From NCBI GenBank assembly GCA_019747015.1, contig JAIERI010000026.1:1-37305 (forward strand): 37,305 bases of DNA, in the 5' to 3' direction. The stretch is from Xanthobacteraceae bacterium. Its GTDB lineage: Bacteria; Pseudomonadota; Alphaproteobacteria; Rhizobiales; Xanthobacteraceae. The stretch's first letter is position 1. Every line of letters begins with the position of its first letter. Below, piece after piece: positions 31,632-37,305 of this stretch. The notes beneath the pieces are model-generated. The model had not been told where the DNA came from. It ran no database searches and saw only the letters and a program-made list of their open reading frames with translations. A program made the translations under genes and the position numbers.

Positions 31632-32509
31632 CGCACGACACTCCTTTTGCTGGAGCCATCCCGGACGAGCAGCGTGTAAAGAGCCGTCACGAATGCGGTG
31701 GCGACAAGCAGAATGATCGCAACGGCCGAAGCGAACGGCCAATTCAGAACCAGCAGCCCCTCTTTATAGACGAGATAGGGCATGACCGGAACGGCGGCGC
31801 CGCCGACCAGCGCCGGCGTCACAAATCCGCTCGCGGCCAAACAGAAAACGATGACTGAGCCGGCCGTGATGCCCGGCAGGCTCAGCGGCAGCGTGACTTT
31901 CGTAAACACGCGAAAGCCGTTGGCTCCCAGGCTGCGTGCCGCACGGGCCAGTGAAGGATCGATTTGCTGCAGCGATCCGACAAGCGAAATCACCATGAAT
32001 GGAAGGAATACATGCGTCAGTGCGATAATCACGCCGGTTTCGCTGTAGAGCAGATGGCCGGTTTTGATGCCGAAAGCGCCAAGAGTCGCCGTCAGCAGTC
32101 CATTCGGTCCGAGAATAATGATCCAACCATACGAGCGCACCACGGCACTGACAAACATCGGGGCGATGACCAGGAAGACGACAAGCGAGCGGCCCCGGCG
32201 CCAGCTCTGCGAGAGATAAACCGCGACCGGATAACCGATGACGAGCGTCATGAAGGTTGTGATCGCACTGATCCGCAGCGAACGCCACAACACGGAACGA
32301 TAAAAGGGATCTTCAAAGAATTTTGTGTAAGTCCGCAACGACAGATGACCGTCCGGCGTAAAGCTGCTCCATGTCGAGACCATTAGCGGCCAGACGAAAA
32401 GCACGGCATAGACAAGCACCGCGGGAGCAAGCAGAAAACTGGCGTTAAAGCGAACCTGCGGACGCACCACTGCGACGGGCCTCCGAAGATTTTCCGCAAC
32501 GGCGCTCAT
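31628..32509 (-). CDS. ABC importer permease, PotB-like
   Basis: This 293-residue permease has a hydrophilic N-terminus of about 25 residues, six helices beginning FLLAPAVLVYAVLFVWPLMV, and the EAA loop as LARAARSLGANGFRVFTKVTLPLS. It fits the PotB/YdcU group of polyamine-type importers. ATG 32509 overlaps the ATPase stop in ATGA, and the frame up to 32575 is rejected. It forms a heterodimeric pore with the PotC-like subunit, which overlaps its own stop by four bases. Confidence 0.93.
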   Translation of the reverse strand: MSAVAENLRRPVAVVRPQVRFNASFLLAPAVLVYAVLFVWPLMVSTWSSFTPDGHLSLRTYTKFFEDPFYRSVLWRSLRISAITTFMTLVIGYPVAVYLSQSWRRGRSLVVFLVIAPMFVSAVVRSYGWIIILGPNGLLTATLGAFGIKTGHLLYSETGVIIALTHVFLPFMVISLVGSLQQIDPSLARAARSLGANGFRVFTKVTLPLSLPGITAGSVIVFCLAASGFVTPALVGGAAVPVMPYLVYKEGLLVLNWPFASAVAIILLVATAFVTALYTLLVRDGSSKRSVVR

Positions 32510-33624
32510 TGAGCCAGGCTTTCGGACAGACGAACGTTGCCTGCCGGCACGGCAGACTTTCCGGGTTCGGCACATGGCAGCATGCGCGTCTCATCGGCGG
32601 CCCAGGACAGCGTGACCTCATCGCCGGGTTCGGCGGCACAGCGTTTCACCGAAACGTCGGCGACAATCCGCTGTTCACCCACCTCGATATCCAGGCGCCG
32701 GACAGCGCCATGATAACTCGTACTTACCACCTTGCCGCTGACACGGTTTTCACCGGCATCCGATTCAGCGGATATATTCTCCGGCCGTATGGCAACCGTG
32801 ACTCTTGCTCCGACGACGCATGAATTCACTTCAGCGCGGATTTTTCCGATGGGCGTGTCGATGACGGCGACATCGCCCTCCCTTGCGATCACGATGCCTT
32901 CGAAAAAATTTGTGACATCCATGAAACGCGCACAGAAGATGGTGCTGGGCCGCTCATAGAGCTCCCTTGGCGTGGCTCTCTGTTCGACGCGGCCGGCGGC
33001 CAGCAGAACGATGCTGTCGGCCGTGACCAGCGCCTCCTCCTGATCGTGCGTGACAACCACCGTGGTAATTCCCGCGGCCTTGAGTATCTGCCGCATCTCC
33101 TCGCGCATTTTCTTGCGCAGCAGTGCATCCAGATTCGAAAGGGGCTCGTCCAGAAGAAGGACCGAGGGTCGCACGACGAGTGCCCTTGCCAGCGCCACGC
33201 GCTGCTGCTGACCGCCGGACAGTTCTTTTGGATAGCGTTTACCGAGATGCCCCAGTTGCACAAGATCGAGTGCTTCCTGCACCCTCCGGCTGGCTTCGCT
33301 CGCAGCCGTGCCGCGCATCTTGAGACCGAACGCGACATTGCGCTCGATCGTCATGTGCGGAAACAGCGCATAGTTCTGAAACACCATTGCCATGTCGCGC
33401 CGGTGAGGCGCCACGCATGCGATGTCGCGCCCCTGAACCATGATGGCACCCTGATCCGGCATCAGAAATCCGGCGATCAAATTCAGCAGCGTGGTCTTGC
33501 CGCAACCTGACGGGCCGAGTAGCGCCACGATTTCGCCCGGCGCCGCCGCGAACGACACATCATCGAGCGCGGTGAACCCCCCGTAGGCCTTTCGCAGTTT
33601 GCGAACCTCGAGATGAGCTTCCAT
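32506..33624 (-). CDS. ABC importer ATPase, PotA-like
   Basis: This 372-residue nucleotide-binding subunit has Walker A GPSGCGKTT near residue 37, Q-loop MVFQNYALFPHM, signature LSGGQQQRVALARAL near 140, Walker B VLLLDEPLSNLD and the switch His in VVTHDQEEA. A C-terminal TOBE/OB regulatory domain from about 245 (RVTVAIRPENI) is normal for PotA/UgpC types. ATG 33624 shares one base with the TGA of the binding-protein gene (TGATG). All catalytic residues are intact. Confidence 0.95.
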   Translation of the reverse strand: MEAHLEVRKLRKAYGGFTALDDVSFAAAPGEIVALLGPSGCGKTTLLNLIAGFLMPDQGAIMVQGRDIACVAPHRRDMAMVFQNYALFPHMTIERNVAFGLKMRGTAASEASRRVQEALDLVQLGHLGKRYPKELSGGQQQRVALARALVVRPSVLLLDEPLSNLDALLRKKMREEMRQILKAAGITTVVVTHDQEEALVTADSIVLLAAGRVEQRATPRELYERPSTIFCARFMDVTNFFEGIVIAREGDVAVIDTPIGKIRAEVNSCVVGARVTVAIRPENISAESDAGENRVSGKVVSTSYHGAVRRLDIEVGEQRIVADVSVKRCAAEPGDEVTLSWAADETRMLPCAEPGKSAVPAGNVRLSESLAQ

Positions 33625-34712
33625 CAGTGGCCTCCGATGAGGGAGGTCCAGCGCGCGGTCAGGTTTTGCAAATCCTTGTTGATGGGACCGATATTGAGAT
33701 TGAGCAGAGCGGAAACATTCTTTTCGCCATAAGGCACTTTCGCCGCGGCCGCGTCGTCGAGCTTGACGGTCTTGTTGACCGGACCGAGAAGCATGCTCTC
33801 CGCGATCTGCTTCTGCGATTCAGGACTGATTGTGAAATCGATGAAACGCTGCGCAAGATCCGGATGAGGGGCGTTGGCAACGATGTCGAACTGCTGTGGG
33901 TAGAGAATACCGCCCTCTTTCGGCAGTACCATCGCAACCGGCGCGCCGGTGCCCGCAAAATCATGAACCCGCGCGCTACCGTTGAAGCCGATCCATGCGC
34001 TTCCCGTCCCGAACAAGGCATCGACTTGGGCCGGTGGATCGACGAATGCCAAAGCGTTCGGTATCAGCTCCCTCACCTTCGTCCAGGCCGGCTCCAGATT
34101 ATCGATCGAGCCGCCATTGAGTTCCGCAATCTTGAGAAAGAGCAGGTTGGTGTAGCCGATCGGCATGTTGTAAAAAACAACGTGCCCTTTGTACTTCGCG
34201 TCCCAGAAGTCCATCCATGACGTCGGCGGCGCCCAACCCTTTTCCTTGAAGACCTGGGTGTTGTACTCGATGCCGAGCGCCTGAATGCCCATGACAATGC
34301 CATAGCCGTCAGGGTCTTTCGCAAAATCATATACCTGAGACAGGTTGGGCACCTTCGCTGGGTCGAGCTTTGCATACAACTGCTCCGCCTTGCCCTGATA
34401 ATGCGTCGTGTCATTTGCCCAGATGACGTCGATCTGCGGGCTGGTGCGCTGGGCTTTCACCTTCGCCAGAATCTGGTTGGATGTTCCGGTGACGTAGATG
34501 ACCTTGACGCCGTATTTCTTTTCGAACGCGGGAATAACGGTAGCCTGCAACGCCCTCTGAAGCGAACCGCCGAAACCGGCGAAGACCAGTTCCTTTTCCT
34601 CTGCCGAGAATACCGGCTGACTTCCGCCGATCAGAACGGCAAGACATGCACCGGCACCTAAAATCGTGGGCAAACTTCTTCGAAAGCCACTGATCGCCTT
34701 GAATACATTCAT
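33624..34712 (-). CDS. Periplasmic solute-binding protein, PotD-like (SBP type 1/8)
   Basis: This 362-residue binding protein has a signal peptide (hydrophobic core LPTILGAGACLAVLIGG, cleavage after FSA near residue 37). The mature start KELVFAGFGGSLQRALQATV is typical of bacterial PotD/Fe-type clusters (SBP_bac_6/8). The interlobe part has DVIWANDTTHYQGKAEQL and YGIVMGIQALGIEYNTQVF. The usual acidic residues that hold polyamine amines cannot be assigned with confidence, so the ligand is open. ATG 34712 has GGGAGAG upstream, the strongest site within the operon. This is expected because binding proteins are made in excess. It lies 55 bases after the CoA-transferase beta gene. Confidence 0.92.
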   Translation of the reverse strand: MNVFKAISGFRRSLPTILGAGACLAVLIGGSQPVFSAEEKELVFAGFGGSLQRALQATVIPAFEKKYGVKVIYVTGTSNQILAKVKAQRTSPQIDVIWANDTTHYQGKAEQLYAKLDPAKVPNLSQVYDFAKDPDGYGIVMGIQALGIEYNTQVFKEKGWAPPTSWMDFWDAKYKGHVVFYNMPIGYTNLLFLKIAELNGGSIDNLEPAWTKVRELIPNALAFVDPPAQVDALFGTGSAWIGFNGSARVHDFAGTGAPVAMVLPKEGGILYPQQFDIVANAPHPDLAQRFIDFTISPESQKQIAESMLLGPVNKTVKLDDAAAAKVPYGEKNVSALLNLNIGPINKDLQNLTARWTSLIGGH

Positions 34713-34767
34713 CTGCTCTCTCCCTGTATTGTGCCGGCCCGTTCTGATGCGGGTCTCATGCGTTTAG

Positions 34768-35499
34768 TTATTGAAGGCCGAATTCAACCCTTCTGATATT
34801 GTCGGGATCTATTTCCCGGATCACGGCAAGCTCCTCATCGGTCGGCTGTGGCGTGACGGGCGCCAGATCAAGATTCGGAATGACGAAACCTGTTTTCTCG
34901 GCAAGCTCTTTGCGCGTCACTCCCGGGTGGATACTGTCCAGCACCAGCCAGCCGCTCTCCTTGCGGAAGATGCACAGCGGCGTGACAATCCGTTCGAGAT
35001 TGCCGTCAGACGTTTTGAAATTGACCTCTTTGACGAAAATCTTCGGCGAGTGTCCGGCGCGCCAAAGAACCACGCGCTTGGATTTTGGCAGAATAGCCGG
35101 GCCACCGCCGCCGCCCGGAAAACGCACTGTTGGTTTTTTCCGCTCGCCGACAAAGCTTGAATTGACGACGCCCCGGGCGTCCACCTGCGCCATGCCGAGA
35201 AATGTCAGATCGAATCCGCCACGGCCGTTGAGACCGTAAATTTCCTGATTGTCGAAAATCGATGCCGAACCGCGACCGAGATCGGCTGTGCTTGTCGCCG
35301 CCATGATCTTGTCGACCGTCGGATTGATTCCTCCGCCGACACTGATGAACGTACAATTCGGAGCATTGCAGCGGCGCGCGAGTGTCACGGCGGTCAGAGG
35401 CAGCGGCGAATTCACCCCGACGAAAACGACCTCTCCGTTCCGAATCAACCGAGCCATGGAGACGGCCATCATGTCGGCTGGGCTGTAAGACAAACTCAT
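34768..35499 (-). CDS. CoA-transferase beta-subunit-like protein (GctB/IpdB group)
   Basis: This 243-residue protein has the class I CoA-transferase fold of the glutaconate CoA-transferase B / IpdB group: FVGVNSPLPLTAVTLARR, then TFISVGGGINP, GGFDLTFLGMAQVDARG and VNSSFVG, with the C-terminal PTDEELAVIREIDPDNIRR as in IpdB. In true CoA-transferases of this group a catalytic Glu sits at the place I align with the Val of ISVGGG, so it may be missing. That would suggest a hydrolase or other CoA-thioester reaction, as in IpdAB. Its ATG overlaps the alpha-subunit stop by four bases (ATGA). With the ligase and the alpha subunit it should act on an acyl-CoA intermediate. Confidence 0.85.
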   Translation of the reverse strand: MSLSYSPADMMAVSMARLIRNGEVVFVGVNSPLPLTAVTLARRCNAPNCTFISVGGGINPTVDKIMAATSTADLGRGSASIFDNQEIYGLNGRGGFDLTFLGMAQVDARGVVNSSFVGERKKPTVRFPGGGGGPAILPKSKRVVLWRAGHSPKIFVKEVNFKTSDGNLERIVTPLCIFRKESGWLVLDSIHPGVTRKELAEKTGFVIPNLDLAPVTPQPTDEELAVIREIDPDNIRRVEFGLQ

Positions 35500-36320
35500 G
35501 CCGCAACACCCAGTGCGCGATGGTCATGCGCAGCCGTCTCATCGAGATATTGTTTGAAACCTTCCGGCGTCCGGCTGAGTTCGAGATAACGGCGCATTGC
35601 CGGTTCATCGATGCCGTACTGGTTGAAGACAGCGGTCGGCCAAGCTCCAGCCGGCGCATGCACGACAGCCTCGACGAATATCTCGGGGATGATGGTCAGT
35701 TCGGGCTGCGCGACGAAATGCGCGGTATCGACGATCTTTTCAGTCATAATAATGCATCGCTTGGCAGCCCGGCTCATCAGCCGGTCCCACACTGGCGTGC
35801 CATAAATGCGCGCGTTGCCGCGCACATCCGCTTCATGCACATGCAGGATGGCCCATTCCGGCCGTACGGCAGGCACCACGAGCGCGTCCTCGCCGGTGAA
35901 GGGATCTTTCAATCGCGCGAACGGCGCGATATCGGGAATGTCGCTGCCGTCGAAACCGGCGACGGCCTGAAACGGCAAGCCGAAAGCCGCGGCCTGCAGG
36001 CTCGCCATCACCGCCGGGCATGCATTCTCGATCACCTTGAGACTGCCTTGTTCGGCCGCCCGTCGAAAGCTCGGCGCCATGCCGAACGGCTGCTCAAGCG
36101 TCGTCATGCCGCATCTCACGCTCGCCAGACATCCGCCAGCCGCAAGAACGTCTGCATCGAAACCAGGCGAAGGTTTGATGAGATGAAGACCACTGACACC
36201 CTGACGCGCAAGCTCACGAACGAATGCCGACGGAATCCGTTGCGACAAAGTCCCACCGATCGTGACGATCTGGTCATTGCCCACGAGGCGCGCGGCGTTT
36301 TCCAACGTCATCTGTTTCAT
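35496..36320 (-). CDS. CoA-transferase alpha-subunit-like protein (GctA/IpdA group)
   Basis: This 274-residue partner of the beta subunit has the fold markers GGTLSQRIPSAFVRELARQG, LHLIKPSPGFDADVLAAGG, and the strongly conserved PEWAILHVHEADVRGNARIYG region. A Glu stands in TTLEQPFGMAPSFRRAAEQG, near the place where IpdA uses a glutamate, so an IpdA-like role is possible but unproved. Its ATG overlaps the ligase stop (ATGA), and its own stop overlaps the beta start. The alpha and beta subunits should form a heterotetramer in the cytoplasm. Confidence 0.85.
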   Translation of the reverse strand: MKQMTLENAARLVGNDQIVTIGGTLSQRIPSAFVRELARQGVSGLHLIKPSPGFDADVLAAGGCLASVRCGMTTLEQPFGMAPSFRRAAEQGSLKVIENACPAVMASLQAAAFGLPFQAVAGFDGSDIPDIAPFARLKDPFTGEDALVVPAVRPEWAILHVHEADVRGNARIYGTPVWDRLMSRAAKRCIIMTEKIVDTAHFVAQPELTIIPEIFVEAVVHAPAGAWPTAVFNQYGIDEPAMRRYLELSRTPEGFKQYLDETAAHDHRALGVAA

Positions 36321-37305
36321 GATATGACTTCCTCCGTTGCAGGATGAAAGAACTGAGCGAGATTTCTGCGCAGGATTTTACCTGTCGCGTTTCGTGGAAG
36401 TTCTTCGGCAAATGCGATTTTTACCGGCACCTTGAAATCGGCCAGATGCAGCCGGCAGTAATCCAGCAGTTCCTTCTCGGTCACCGAATCCCCAAGGACG
36501 ATGCAGGCAACCACCACCTCGCCCCAGATTCGATCCGGCATTCCCCCGACAGCCACGTCACGCACGGAAGGATGACGGCAGATCACCTCCTCGACCTCGA
36601 GCGGAGAAATGTTCTCGCCGCCGCGGATGATGATTTCCTTTTTGCGCCCGACCAGAAAGACGTGCCCTTCGTCGTCGATGCGTCCCAGATCGCCGGTATG
36701 AAGCCAGCCATTCACCACTGCTTTTTTCGTCGCTTCCTCGTCGCGAAAATAACCCAGCATGATCGTCGGCGAACGAATGACCAGTTCGCCAACCTGACCG
36801 GGAGTGAGCGTCCGGCCCTGCTCGTCGAACACGCGGATTTCCTGACCGGGAAGCGCCTGCCCGACCGATCCGATTTTTCTGCGGCCTCCGGCATAAAGCG
36901 GATTCAGGGTGCTGGTGGCGGCGCCTTCCGTAAGTCCCCATCCCTCGATAAGAATATCCTTTCCGAAACGCTTCTCGAAGCGTGTCGCGAGGTCGACTGT
37001 CAGCGGCGCCGAACCGGTCTTCACGAAATCCAGCCGGATGTTGGCGCTCCGCGCCTCGGCTTCGCGTTCCAGCAAAATCGCAAGAACCGTCGGCGGCGCG
37101 CTGAAACTGTTGACCTTGTGCTCGGCGACAAGCTTCCAGTGTTCGCGCGCGCTGAATTTGCGGCAAAGCACCACGGTCGCGTGCGCGATGAACGCGCTGA
37201 TATGGCTGACGATCAGTGCATTGCAGTGAAACAACGGCATGAAACAGAGCGCCACATGGTCCGGCGTGAAACGAAACCCTTGCGACAAGGCCATCCCATC
37301 GGCCC
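36317..37305 (-). CDS. Acyl-CoA ligase (AMP-forming), 5' end outside window
   Basis: The frame is open to the end of the window, so only the C-terminal 329 residues are seen and the start is beyond 37305. Adenylate-forming motifs are present: EGWGLTEGAATSTLNP (A5-like), LHTGDLGRIDDEGHVFLVGR (A7-A8) with KEIIIRGGENISPLEVE, and the essential C-terminal lysine in PRNATGKILRRNL. The phosphate-binding TSGTTG motif lies outside. It activates a carboxylic acid to its CoA thioester. The ATG at 37294 is internal. It is the most upstream visible gene of the operon with the CoA-transferase-like pair and the importer, so its substrate may be what the importer brings in. Confidence 0.93.
   Translation of the reverse strand, partial: ADGMALSQGFRFTPDHVALCFMPLFHCNALIVSHISAFIAHATVVLCRKFSAREHWKLVAEHKVNSFSAPPTVLAILLEREAEARSANIRLDFVKTGSAPLTVDLATRFEKRFGKDILIEGWGLTEGAATSTLNPLYAGGRRKIGSVGQALPGQEIRVFDEQGRTLTPGQVGELVIRSPTIMLGYFRDEEATKKAVVNGWLHTGDLGRIDDEGHVFLVGRKKEIIIRGGENISPLEVEEVICRHPSVRDVAVGGMPDRIWGEVVVACIVLGDSVTEKELLDYCRLHLADFKVPVKIAFAEELPRNATGKILRRNLAQFFHPATEEVIS

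Overview
The window reads as chromosomal DNA of an alphaproteobacterium, most likely a Bradyrhizobium/Afipia-type member of the Hyphomicrobiales. The grounds are high-GC coding sequence, an imuA-imuB-dnaE2 mutagenesis cassette preceded by an alphaproteobacterial LexA box (GAAC-N7-GAAC), an Omp25/31-type porin-like barrel, a DUF1488 protein and an HU-family remnant with a lysine/arginine/proline tail. The genus is inferred from family resemblance, not proved. No complete tRNA or rRNA gene, insertion sequence, integrase or CRISPR array is visible.

Layout. (1) 1-2977, plus strand: the end of a SAM methyltransferase, then a short-chain dehydrogenase and a GMC oxidoreductase two bases apart. (2) 3303-7593, minus strand: a complete tripartite drug-efflux operon (EmrA-like adaptor, EmrB-like DHA2 pump, NodT-type outer-membrane lipoprotein) with overlapping genes. 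(3) 7753-13655, minus strand: ABC exporter, amylo-1,6-glucosidase-like debranching enzyme, secreted PRC-barrel protein and MFS transporter, closely spaced; a GT4 glycosyltransferase (13952-15019) diverges from it. (4) 15350-21050: the SOS cassette imuA-imuB-dnaE2 and its LexA operator. (5) About 21060-22490: an AT-richer patch of small ORFs, a truncated HU-family gene and a 23-bp tRNA 3'-end fragment, which looks like an old recombination scar. (6) 22552-27448, minus strand: DUF1488 protein, mannose-6-phosphate isomerase, a two-domain GT4 glycosyltransferase and a GH130 mannoside phosphorylase/hydrolase, apparently one operon. (7) 27977-30204: L,D-transpeptidase, small secreted protein and outer-membrane beta-barrel, with long non-coding gaps. 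(8) 30828 to the window end, minus strand: acyl-CoA ligase, two CoA-transferase-like subunits and a complete polyamine-type ABC importer in seven tightly packed genes.

How they work together. The most interesting theme is carbohydrate metabolism on both sides of the SOS cassette. In region 6 the isomerase would make mannose-6-phosphate, the GT4 could build a mannoside, and the GH130 could take it apart. This is a plausible closed cycle for a mannose-based polymer or oligosaccharide, perhaps a reserve, a stress solute or a surface glycan. Region 3 adds a second GT4, a debranching enzyme and an ABC exporter. Region 8 looks like uptake and CoA-dependent breakdown of an organic acid whose identity the sequence does not reveal. 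The CoA-transferase beta subunit seems to lack the usual catalytic glutamate, as in the IpdAB ring-cleaving hydrolases.
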